Assembly: GCA_946403075.1 (NCBI GenBank)
Contig: CAMIYN010000021.1
Coordinates: 1-35,931 of the forward strand
DNA length: 35,931 nucleotides
Source: an uncultured Lachnospiraceae bacterium
GTDB taxonomy: Bacteria > Bacillota > Clostridia > Lachnospirales > Lachnospiraceae
Reading direction: 5' to 3'
Shown: positions 6,185 to 13,879 of the stretch, one piece after another
Layout of the letters: the number at the start of each line of letters is the position of its first letter
Numbering within the stretch: position 1 is the stretch's first letter
Translations under genes and position numbers: made by a program
Notes under the pieces: model-generated
Told to the model about the DNA's origin: nothing
The model's database searches: none
The model's input: only the letters and a program-made list of their open reading frames with translations

Positions 6185-7117
6185 ATGAAAAATATCATTA
6201 TAGATGAAAAATTTGTTGGAATTAGGTTTAACAAATATTTATTAAAATTATTGGTAAATGCAAATTCAAGTTTCATTTATAAAATGTTAAGAAAAAAAAA
6301 CATTTTATTAAACGAAAAGAAAGCGGATGGGACAGAAATATTAAAAGATGGTGATAAAGTCTCCATCTTTTTTAAGGAAGAGACATATAAAAAATTTACA
6401 GAAAATAATATCAAAAATTGTGATAAAAAAATAGTTCCATTAGATTTAATGAAAAAAATAAAAATTAATATCATTTATGAAGATGAAAACATATTGGTCT
6501 TAGATAAGTGGGATGGAATACCAAGTCAAAATAGTGAAAAATTTTCATATTCTATTGATATGTTGATAAAACAATATTTAATTGATAAAGGGGTTAATGA
6601 TTATAGTGGAATTGTAAATAGAATAGACACAAACACTAAAGGTTTAATTATATTTGCAAAAAATTATTTGATAAAAAGAGAGTTGACTTTGCAATTTGTA
6701 AATTCTCTTGTAGATAAAAAGTATATAGCATTAGTTAGAGGTATAGTAGATAAAAATGATAAACTCTCTTTATATATGAAAAAAAATACTGATACAAATA
6801 TTGTTAATGTCCTAAACGAAGATGCTTTTTCTGATTTAAAAAATAAAAAAGGGTATTATTTGACGAGAACAGAATATGAAGTTGTTGATTATATAGATGA
6901 TAATACTAAAATTTGTGTAAATATAAAAACTGGAAAACCACATCAGATTAGAGCAGCTCTATCATTTGTTAAACATCCAATAGTTGGAGATAGAAAATAT
7001 GGTGGTGGAGAAGGTAGTTTAAAACTCATTAGCAAATATTTAAAGTTTAATAATATTTCTAATGAAAAATTTGAATATTTGAATGAATTAGAGTTTTTTA
7101 GTAGATATGAATTGTAA
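6185..7117 (+). CDS. RluA/RluD-family pseudouridine synthase
   Basis: Isomerises specific uridines in RNA, probably 23S rRNA. An S4-like RNA-binding segment (residues ~10-62: IRFNKYLLKLL...KMLRKKNILLN...LKDGDKVSIFF) precedes the catalytic domain. The catalytic motif reads NRIDTNTKGLIIFAKN with Asp148; the family usually has HRLD, so Asn replaces His and Ile replaces Leu. KPHQIRAALSFVKHPIVGDRKYGG near residues 254-277 is the second family signature. The 310-residue length is normal for RluD/RluC types; the exact target site cannot be told. There is no SD before the ATG, which lies 1 nt after the preceding stop (TAAGATG), so translational coupling is likely. Confidence 0.9.
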   Translation: MKNIIIDEKFVGIRFNKYLLKLLVNANSSFIYKMLRKKNILLNEKKADGTEILKDGDKVSIFFKEETYKKFTENNIKNCDKKIVPLDLMKKIKINIIYEDENILVLDKWDGIPSQNSEKFSYSIDMLIKQYLIDKGVNDYSGIVNRIDTNTKGLIIFAKNYLIKRELTLQFVNSLVDKKYIALVRGIVDKNDKLSLYMKKNTDTNIVNVLNEDAFSDLKNKKGYYLTRTEYEVVDYIDDNTKICVNIKTGKPHQIRAALSFVKHPIVGDRKYGGGEGSLKLISKYLKFNNISNEKFEYLNELEFFSRYEL

Positions 7118-7122
7118 TTTTT

Positions 7123-7163
7123 AAGGAGGATTAAGTGAAATAAATATTTCACTATAAGATATG
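7123..7163 (+). promoter_or_regulatory. HAD-gene ribosome site: SD, 8-bp hairpin, start
   Basis: AAGGAGG (7123-7129) is 31 nt from the ATG at 7161. The hairpin AGTGAAAT-AAAT-ATTTCACT (7134-7153, 8-bp perfect stem, 4-nt loop) fills most of the gap; removing it leaves 11 nt. A GTG inside the hairpin at 7135 opens only GTG-AAA-TAA. This is the same design as before rfbA and the lipoprotein gene at 7947. Confidence 0.65.
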
Positions 7164-7829
7164 AAAAAGAATTTTGATGTAGTTTTGTGGGATTTAGATG
7201 GCACATTGATGGATACAAAGGCAGGGATATTAAATAGTGTAAGGCATACTGCGAAAGCTTGTGGTTTAAGAGAATTATCAGATGTAGAAATAGATAAATT
7301 TATTGGGCCACCATTTGAATATTCTGCAAAGGAAATTTTTGGTGTTGGTGATTTGGAGGCAACAAGGCTTGCAGATATTTTCAGAGAGAAATATAAAACA
7401 CTTGAACTATTTAATGCAGTTCCTACTCCATATGTATTTGATGTCATGAAGGAGTTAAAAGATAATAGTATTTTACAAGGGCTTGCAACTTACAAGACTG
7501 AGTTTTGTTCTTTTCCATTGATGGAACATTTTGGTTTTAATGAATATTTAGATGTAATGCATGGGGGGATAGTAGGATTAAATAAAACCAAAACTGATAT
7601 AATGATTGAATGTATAAAAGATTTAAAAATTGATGATATGGATAGAGTTTTGATGGTGGGAGATACAGAACATGATTTGAGAGCATCAATGGAACTTGGG
7701 TGCTATTTCCTTGGTGTAAATTTTGGCTTTGGATTTAATGATTTAACTGAAATTGATAAAAACTATGAAAAAACTATAAAATTTATTGATGATATTAGAG
7801 ATTTAATACCAATAGTTATAAAGAAATAG
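7161..7829 (+). CDS. HAD-superfamily phosphatase, phosphoglycolate-phosphatase-like
   Basis: Small-molecule phosphatase of the Gph/PGMB branch of the HAD superfamily, 222 residues. Motif I is WDLDGTLMDT with the nucleophile Asp11 and acid/base Asp13. Motif II is probably LATYKT (Thr109), and motif IV is MVGDTEHDL with Asp168 and Asp172 for magnesium. The helical cap lies at ~15-80 (KFIGPPFEYSAKEIF is a typical cap segment). The substrate is not predictable. It is the last gene of its unit; a promoter for the next lies 38 nt beyond its stop. Translation likely uses the SD-hairpin-start leader. Confidence 0.9.
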   Translation: MKKNFDVVLWDLDGTLMDTKAGILNSVRHTAKACGLRELSDVEIDKFIGPPFEYSAKEIFGVGDLEATRLADIFREKYKTLELFNAVPTPYVFDVMKELKDNSILQGLATYKTEFCSFPLMEHFGFNEYLDVMHGGIVGLNKTKTDIMIECIKDLKIDDMDRVLMVGDTEHDLRASMELGCYFLGVNFGFGFNDLTEIDKNYEKTIKFIDDIRDLIPIVIKK

Positions 7830-7863
7830 TGATAAAAAAAAATTTTATAAAAATTAATATCTA

Positions 7864-7887
7864 TGTTATAATGATTTTATGAAATCA
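7864..7887 (+). promoter_or_regulatory. promoter of lipoprotein-hpf-glycosyltransferase operon
   Basis: TGTTATAAT (TG 7864-7865, TATAAT 7867-7872) with only a weak -35 (TTTTAT around 7844). The dyad TGATTT-TATG-AAATCA (7872-7887) overlaps the end of the -10 and the expected start site and might be an operator or a 5' hairpin. Confidence 0.5.
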
Positions 7888-7913
7888 CAATGCAATTTGC
7901 TTTTAAATTTTGG

Positions 7914-7949
7914 AAGGAGAGATGTAATTTGTATTACATAATGAATATG
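7914..7949 (+). promoter_or_regulatory. lipoprotein-gene ribosome site: SD, 7-bp hairpin, start
   Basis: AAGGAG (7914-7919) is followed by the hairpin ATGTAAT-TTGT-ATTACAT (7922-7939). Removing the hairpin leaves 3 nt to the ATG at 7941 but 9 nt to the ATG at 7947, favouring the latter. The first hairpin arm contains ATG-TAA, a start directly followed by a stop. Third instance of this leader design in the window. Confidence 0.6.
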
Positions 7950-9107
7950 AAAAAAATAATATACTTATCTAAATCGCTTATATGGATTTTAATTCTAAGT
8001 TTTATATTGTCATCTTGTGCTGTGTTATTTCCTACACAGAGAATGCTTGATGATGTTTTACCTTATAGGGATTATCATTTTTATTGCAAATCTGATTTAA
8101 TTCCATTTAGTAAAGCAGAATTAAAGAATGCTAAAACAGTGTATGGACTTGAATTGTCAGAATATTTTTATGCAAATAAAGATAGAAGTGATTTTACAGA
8201 TGCAGAGAGAGATGAATTTTTGAAAATCTTATCTTATAGGAATCATAATTATGCATTGGTTAGGGAAAGATACGAGATGTATAATGATGATATGGCTACA
8301 GATTTAGAAGATTATAACCAAGCTGATCAAGAGTTTAATGCATATTATAAATTATCTGATAGTCCACTTGCATCAGAAATTAGAGAGCAGAACAATAATC
8401 AATTAATGGGCAATCCCAATATAAGTTTTTCAGTAAAAATTGCTGATTTAAAAAATGTTGACAATACATATTTTGAAGCCGATGCAGATATTTATATACC
8501 AGTATATATTGATGAGTCACATTATAAAAAAATCAAAATAGATGATACCATAACTTTGGATTTTCCCAAAGTTAATCAAAGTAAAGAAGATAATTCAACT
8601 GTAAAAAAGAAATTGACCTATGTGGCAACTGATTCTTTTATATATAAGGATGAAGTAAATGGTACTGAAGAGGTATATTTTGTAGCACCTAAAGATGGAA
8701 TAGGTAATAAAAGAAGATTCATAAATGCTAGCGGAGAAATGATTGAAAGATATTTGGGAGTTAGAAAAATTAGAATATTGAAATATGCAAGAATAGCAGA
8801 GGGTATTGACCAAGAGAGACTTGTTACATCAATTATGCAAGGTGGAAGTATGCAAGATTATATAATAGATGATATATTTGATAAAGCATCTGGTGGGGGA
8901 TATATAGCAGAGAATTACAAAGATGATATTTATGCCAATGCAGTATATACTGATTTGAAGGGTTATATTACCACTGCTATAAATTATACGGCACTATATA
9001 TAGATAATGAATATGCAAGAGAATATATTCAAAATAATCCTATAAAGGTATCAAAAAATAATACCAAAGAGAAAATTGAAGATGACAATTTAAATAATAA
9101 TGAATAA
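7947..9107 (+). CDS. lipoprotein of unknown function
   Basis: A 386-residue predicted lipoprotein: basic start MKK, hydrophobic stretch, lipobox LSSC with Cys24. I chose the ATG at 7947 because it gives a standard signal peptide and best spacing after the leader hairpin; an in-frame ATG at 7890 would put a non-signal-like tail in front, and 7941 would add two residues. No catalytic motif or known domain was recognised. The mature part is mixed helical and beta, acidic, Tyr- and Asn-rich, with the segment ASGGGYIAENYKDDIYANAVY and an Asn/Glu/Lys-rich tail. It is first in an operon with hpf and several glycosyltransferases, so a role in export or assembly of a surface glycopolymer is possible but purely contextual. 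Confidence 0.75.
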   Translation: MKKIIYLSKSLIWILILSFILSSCAVLFPTQRMLDDVLPYRDYHFYCKSDLIPFSKAELKNAKTVYGLELSEYFYANKDRSDFTDAERDEFLKILSYRNHNYALVRERYEMYNDDMATDLEDYNQADQEFNAYYKLSDSPLASEIREQNNNQLMGNPNISFSVKIADLKNVDNTYFEADADIYIPVYIDESHYKKIKIDDTITLDFPKVNQSKEDNSTVKKKLTYVATDSFIYKDEVNGTEEVYFVAPKDGIGNKRRFINASGEMIERYLGVRKIRILKYARIAEGIDQERLVTSIMQGGSMQDYIIDDIFDKASGGGYIAENYKDDIYANAVYTDLKGYITTAINYTALYIDNEYAREYIQNNPIKVSKNNTKEKIEDDNLNNNE

Positions 9108-9132
9108 ATAATATTATTAAAGGAGGAATGAT

Positions 9133-9678
9133 ATGAAACTAATAATGGCAGGTAAAGGAATAGAGTTGACGGATGGAATAAAAACTTATTCGGAGGAGAA
9201 GTTAAGCAAGTTAGACAAGTATTTTACTGAAAATACTATTGCAAATGTAACTTTTAAAACAGAAAAAAATGACCAAATTATAGAAGTCACAATTCCTATA
9301 AAGGGAAATGTGATTAGAGTAAAAAATGGAACAGATGATATGTATAAATCTATAGATCAAGCAGTTGACTTACTTGATAGACAAGTTAGAAAATATAGAA
9401 CAAAAATCAAGAGCAATAAAATTCACAATATAATGAGAAAAGAGGCAGAAGGTAATTTTAGTAATTTAAATATTGAAGAAGATGATAGTGATGAAATAAA
9501 AATTGTAAAGAAAAAAACTTTTATAACAAAACCTATGGATCCAATTGAGGCTTGTATGCAATCTGAACTCATAGGACATAATTTTTTTATGTTCTTAAAC
9601 AGTGAAACAGGTGGTATATGTGCAGTATATAAAAGAGGAGATGGAACCTTTGGCTTACTTATGCCTGAGGATGAATAA
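9133..9678 (+). CDS. hpf: ribosome hibernation promoting factor, long form
   Basis: Binds the 30S subunit and pairs 70S ribosomes into inactive 100S dimers when growth slows. The N-terminal S30AE domain (1-100) opens MKLIMAGKGIELTDGIKTYSEEKL, followed by an acidic linker. The C-terminal dimerisation domain (~128-181) reads KTFITKPMDPIEACMQSEL, GHNFFMFLNSETGGICAVY and DGTFGLLMPED; this tail defines the long form of Bacillota and many other bacteria. AAAGGAGG sits 6 nt before the ATG. The stop overlaps the next start by one base (TAATG), directly coupling it to a glycosyltransferase gene. Confidence 0.97.
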   Translation: MKLIMAGKGIELTDGIKTYSEEKLSKLDKYFTENTIANVTFKTEKNDQIIEVTIPIKGNVIRVKNGTDDMYKSIDQAVDLLDRQVRKYRTKIKSNKIHNIMRKEAEGNFSNLNIEEDDSDEIKIVKKKTFITKPMDPIEACMQSELIGHNFFMFLNSETGGICAVYKRGDGTFGLLMPEDE

Positions 9679-10610
9679 TGAAACAAATAAGTATAATTGT
9701 CCCCTGCTTTAATGAAGAGGGAAATATCTTAAATATGTCAAAAAGTCTTGTAGACATATGTGAAAGTTTTCACAATAAATATGATTATGAAATTATTTTT
9801 ATTGATAATGATTCAAAAGATAATACAAGGCAGATTTTAAGAGAAATATGTAAAAACAATAAAAAAATTAAAGCAATATTTAATGCTAAAAATTTCGGTC
9901 AATTTAATTCACCTTATTATGCAATGCTACAAGCAACAGGTGATGCAGTAATAAGTATTGCTTGTGATTTTCAAGAGCCAGTAGAACTAATCAAGGATTT
10001 TTTGAGAGAGTGGGATTTAGGTTATAAAATAGTAATAGGTGTTAAAAGTAATTCTTATGAAGGGTTTCTTTTAAAGACTGTAAAAAAATTGTATTATGCA
10101 ATGATTAAAAAGTTCTCAACAGTGGAACAAATAAAAATGTTTACAGGGTTTGGTTTATATGATAGAGATTTTATAGAGATACTCAGAAAACTTGATGACC
10201 CAACTCCATTTTTAAGAGGAATAGTTGCAGAACTCGGTTTTAAGAGAAAAGAAATACAATTTGAACAAGGAATTAGAGTTGCAGGAAAGAGTAGTAATAA
10301 TTTTTTATCATTTTATGATGCTGCAATGCTATCTTTTACAAGTTATACAAAATTAGGCTTAAGACTTGCAACATTTATAGGTTTTGTAGCTCTAGTTTTT
10401 TCATTTATTGTTTCAATAATTTATCTCATAATGAAATTGATTTGGTGGGATAGATTTTATGCAGGAATGATACCTATATTGATAGGGATGTTATTTCTTG
10501 GAAGTGTCCAAATATTTTTTATAGGAATAATAGGCGAATATGTTTTATCTATTAATCAAAGAGTTATGAAGAGACCACTTGTAATAGAAGAAGAGAGGAT
10601 TAATTTTTGA
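9678..10610 (+). CDS. GT2 glycosyltransferase with two C-terminal membrane helices (GtrB/DPM1-like)
   Basis: Transfers a sugar from a nucleotide donor, most likely to undecaprenyl phosphate at the membrane. The GT-A fold starts QISIIVPCFNEEGNILNM (residues 3-20), with FIDNDSKDNTRQIL, AIFNAKNFGQFNSPYYAML and the metal-binding region SIACDFQEP near residues 94-102. Two hydrophobic helices (about 233-257 and 265-297) end the protein, the usual layout of GtrB/YkcC-type enzymes; length 310 is normal. The start is one base into the hpf stop, with GAGG 8 nt upstream inside hpf. The next gene overlaps its stop (TGATG). Confidence 0.9.
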   Translation: MKQISIIVPCFNEEGNILNMSKSLVDICESFHNKYDYEIIFIDNDSKDNTRQILREICKNNKKIKAIFNAKNFGQFNSPYYAMLQATGDAVISIACDFQEPVELIKDFLREWDLGYKIVIGVKSNSYEGFLLKTVKKLYYAMIKKFSTVEQIKMFTGFGLYDRDFIEILRKLDDPTPFLRGIVAELGFKRKEIQFEQGIRVAGKSSNNFLSFYDAAMLSFTSYTKLGLRLATFIGFVALVFSFIVSIIYLIMKLIWWDRFYAGMIPILIGMLFLGSVQIFFIGIIGEYVLSINQRVMKRPLVIEEERINF

Positions 10611-12883
10611 TGCGATACCATATAGATGTCTTAAAGATTATAGATAATCAAGTTAAGATTGAGGGATGGGTTCTACCAAAATCCAAAAATAAAATACCAC
10701 AAATTTCCATAAAAGAAGAGAATAGAGATATTAATGCAAAAATTGTAAAGACTAAAAGAGATGATGTATCAAAAATTTATTTAAAAAAAGATGATGATAT
10801 TGATTTAGGTTTTAACATTTCATTTGATTTTGATGAAAATAAAAACTATTTTTTATGGATAAATGTAGATAAAAAAACAATAAAGGAAAAAATAAATAAA
10901 AAAATAATTATATCATTTAATTCATTTTCAAAAAAAAGGATTAAAAATTTCTTGGGATTTTTAAAATTTAAAAAAATTTTAGATGCCATCAATTATTTAA
11001 AAGAAAATGGATTCTCTGCATTTATTAGAAAAGTTGATTATTCACTAAAAGGAATGAATGTAGATTATGACTATGACGAGTGGTATAGACTTACAAAGCC
11101 TACAAAGGAAGAACTAGATAGACAAAAATCAGAAATTTTTTCAAAAAGACCACTACTTTCACTAATTGTCCCAATATATGATACTGATAGAAGATTTTTA
11201 AAAAAATTTGTAGAATCAGTATTATCTCAAACTTATGAAAATTTTGAGTTGTGTATTGCCGATGCAACTAATTATAAAAATAGTAGAAATAATCCAAAAG
11301 AATATTTAGAAAAGATTAGAGATACTGATGATAGAATTAAAATCAAATATTTAGATAATAATAAAAGTATTTCTACAAATACAAATGAAGCCTTATCTAT
11401 TGCAAATGGTGATTATATTGTTTTATGTGACCACGATGATGAATTGACTTATGATGCACTATATGAATTGGTAAAAGTAATAAATAAATATAATTCACTA
11501 TTTATATATAGTGATGAAGATAAAATTGATACAGCAGATAGCTCTTATTTTGAACCTCATTTTAAATCTGATTTTAATTTGGATATGTTATTATCTGTAA
11601 ATTATATTTGCCATTTGTGTTGTATTGATAAAAACTTAATTAACAAATTGGTAGATGAATATGGAAGTTTTGAAAGAGATGGCTTTAATGGTGCACAAGA
11701 CTATGATTTATATTTGAGAATAGTAGCAATTCTAATTAGAGATAATTATTTAGATAAAATTTATCACATAAGAAAGGTATTATATCATTGGAGAAGTCAT
11801 GATTTGTCAACTTCTAAAATTAGTGATTCTAAAAAATATGCTTTTGAAAATGGGGAAAATGCATTGAAGAGTTTTTATGAAGATAAAAATGTATTAGAAA
11901 AAATTAATTTTCCGAAAGTAAATGATGTGGTAAGTGGGTTTAAGCCTGGCATATATCATACTATATATGAAAAAATAGAAAATGAACCAAAAGTCACAAT
12001 AGTAATCCCAAATAAAGACCATATTTCTGATTTAGAAAATTGTATAAAATCTTTAAATAAATCAATTTATAAAAATTTAAAAATTTTAATAGTTGAAAAT
12101 AATTCTGTTGATAGAGAGACTTTTAAATATTATGAAGATATTAGGAGTAAAACTGATTATGAAATAGAAGTAATCTATTATAAAGATAAATTTAATTATT
12201 CAAAAATTAATAATTTTGCAGTAAATTATATTGACAGTGAATATATTTTATTTTTAAATAATGATGTAGAGATGATAGATGAGAGAAGTATAGAAGAAAT
12301 GATGGATTATATAATAAGGGATGATGTTGGAGCTGTTGGAGCAAAACTTTTATATAAGGATGGCACAATTCAGCATGCAGGGGTTGTGCTTGGGATAGGT
12401 GGAATTGCTGACCATGCATTTAAAGGAATAGATGATAAATTAACTTATATGAATAGAGCAACATATGTCCAAGATTATAGTGCCATAACAGGTGCCTGCT
12501 TTTTAACAAAAAAAACCTTGTTTAATTCAGTTGGTGGGTTTGATGAATTACTGGGTGTTGCTTTTAATGATATTGATTTATGTATGAAAATTAGAGAAAA
12601 AAATTTGCTCATAGTATATAATCCATATGCATCATTTTATCATTATGAAAGTAAGTCAAGAGGACTTGAAGATTCAAAGGAAAAAGTTGATAGATTTAAT
12701 ATAGAGTTCGCGAGATTTTTGAAAAAATGGAATAATGAAATAATAAAAGGTGATATTTATTATAATCCTAATTTAACTCTTAGAAAAAATGATTTTTCAA
12801 TAAAAAATCTAAAATTTGAAAAAATCAATGAACCATATAAAATTGATGATGAAATAAATAAAATAATGGAGAATTTAAAATGA
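10610..12883 (+). CDS. tandem GT2 glycosyltransferase
   Basis: A 757-residue protein with two GT-A domains. Residues 1-100 form a beta-rich N-terminal module (YHIDVLKIIDNQVKIEGWVL) of a kind seen before clostridial GTs. GT domain 1 starts LLSLIVPIYDTD near 183, with the metal motif CDHDDE at Asp274-Glu278 and an ED-type acceptor region (GAQDYDLYLRI). GT domain 2 starts KVTIVIPNKDH near 462, with LNNDVE around Asp552, then DGTIQHAGVVLGIGG, ITGACFLTKK and AFNDIDLCMKIRE. Such tandem GT2s assemble rhamnan-type or O-antigen-like chains; sugar and linkage are unknown. The start is the ATG overlapping the previous stop, with GAGAGGAT upstream; a TTG one codon earlier is not preferred. It overlaps the next gene as ATGA. 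Confidence 0.88.
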   Translation: MRYHIDVLKIIDNQVKIEGWVLPKSKNKIPQISIKEENRDINAKIVKTKRDDVSKIYLKKDDDIDLGFNISFDFDENKNYFLWINVDKKTIKEKINKKIIISFNSFSKKRIKNFLGFLKFKKILDAINYLKENGFSAFIRKVDYSLKGMNVDYDYDEWYRLTKPTKEELDRQKSEIFSKRPLLSLIVPIYDTDRRFLKKFVESVLSQTYENFELCIADATNYKNSRNNPKEYLEKIRDTDDRIKIKYLDNNKSISTNTNEALSIANGDYIVLCDHDDELTYDALYELVKVINKYNSLFIYSDEDKIDTADSSYFEPHFKSDFNLDMLLSVNYICHLCCIDKNLINKLVDEYGSFERDGFNGAQDYDLYLRIVAILIRDNYLDKIYHIRKVLYHWRSHDLSTSKISDSKKYAFENGENALKSFYEDKNVLEKINFPKVNDVVSGFKPGIYHTIYEKIENEPKVTIVIPNKDHISDLENCIKSLNKSIYKNLKILIVENNSVDRETFKYYEDIRSKTDYEIEVIYYKDKFNYSKINNFAVNYIDSEYILFLNNDVEMIDERSIEEMMDYIIRDDVGAVGAKLLYKDGTIQHAGVVLGIGGIADHAFKGIDDKLTYMNRATYVQDYSAITGACFLTKKTLFNSVGGFDELLGVAFNDIDLCMKIREKNLLIVYNPYASFYHYESKSRGLEDSKEKVDRFNIEFARFLKKWNNEIIKGDIYYNPNLTLRKNDFSIKNLKFEKINEPYKIDDEINKIMENLK

Positions 12884-13875
12884 AAAAGGTGTTGGTAGTT
12901 ATACCACATTTTAATAAATTGAATTTACTTGTAAAATGTATAGAAAAACTTAAAGAACAAAGTTTCAATGATTTTGAAGTTTTGATAATTGACAATGGCT
13001 CAATTGATGGTTCTATTCAATTTATTAATGAATTAGTGAATAGTAGCAAATTATATCACTCAATTCTTTTAAGTGAAAATATTGGATTTGCTGCTGCTGT
13101 GAATAAAGGAATTAAATATTCTTTTGATAATAATTTTAAGTATACAATACTTCTAAATAATGATGCTTTTGTAAGTTGTGACTTCATAAAAAATTTGGTA
13201 TTTGCGATGGAAACGAGAAATGCTTTTGCAATCTCATCACTTATGTTATCTGCAAAAAATAAAAATCTAATAGATGACTTTGGAGATAATTATAATATAT
13301 TTGGATATGCTTATCAGGATTTAACTGGTTTAGATAGAAGTTTTGCAACAAAAAATAGTAAAGTGTTTAGTGCCTGTGCTGGAGCTTCAATATATGATAA
13401 TAAAAAACTTGAGAGAGTAGGACTTTTTGATGAAGAGTTTTTTGCATATTTGGAGGATTTGGATTTATCATTTAGAGCAAAACTATATGGATATAGTTGT
13501 GAAAATTGCAAAGAAGCAATATGCTATCATTTGGGTTCTGCCACATCAGGAGATACTAAATATAATGAATTTAAAGTTAGAATGTCTGCAAGAAATAATA
13601 TACTTTTAATATATAAAAATATGCCAATAATTATGTTAATTATAAATTTATTTTATATAGTTATAGGATTTATTGCAAAACAAATATATTTTATAAAAAA
13701 AGGTTTTGGAATTGACTATTTTTTTGGTATAATAGAGGGGTTTAGAGATTTAAAATATGTAGAAAGATTTGATTTTAGGAAAGTTTCTATATTTAGATTA
13801 ATTAAAATTGAATTTGAAATTATTTTAAATTCAATAAAATACATAATGCAGTTTTTAAAGAGAAAATTAGGTTAA
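12880..13875 (+). CDS. GT2 glycosyltransferase, rhamnosyltransferase-like
   Basis: A 331-residue family-2 glycosyltransferase. The GT-A core opens KKVLVVIPHFNKLNLLVKCI, then VLIIDNGSIDGS, ENIGFAAAVNKGI and the metal motif LLNNDAF near residue 91. SACAGASIYDNKKLERVG, FDEEFFAYLEDLDLSFRAKLYG and CYHLGSATS follow the pattern of WbbL-type rhamnosyl/galactosyl transferases. A hydrophobic segment (~247-265) and a basic amphipathic tail suggest membrane association. With RfbA/RfbB upstream, a dTDP-sugar donor is plausible but unproven. The start overlaps the preceding gene (ATGA), with GGAG ten nt upstream. Confidence 0.88.
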   Translation: MKKVLVVIPHFNKLNLLVKCIEKLKEQSFNDFEVLIIDNGSIDGSIQFINELVNSSKLYHSILLSENIGFAAAVNKGIKYSFDNNFKYTILLNNDAFVSCDFIKNLVFAMETRNAFAISSLMLSAKNKNLIDDFGDNYNIFGYAYQDLTGLDRSFATKNSKVFSACAGASIYDNKKLERVGLFDEEFFAYLEDLDLSFRAKLYGYSCENCKEAICYHLGSATSGDTKYNEFKVRMSARNNILLIYKNMPIIMLIINLFYIVIGFIAKQIYFIKKGFGIDYFFGIIEGFRDLKYVERFDFRKVSIFRLIKIEFEIILNSIKYIMQFLKRKLG

Positions 13876-13879
13876 AGTT

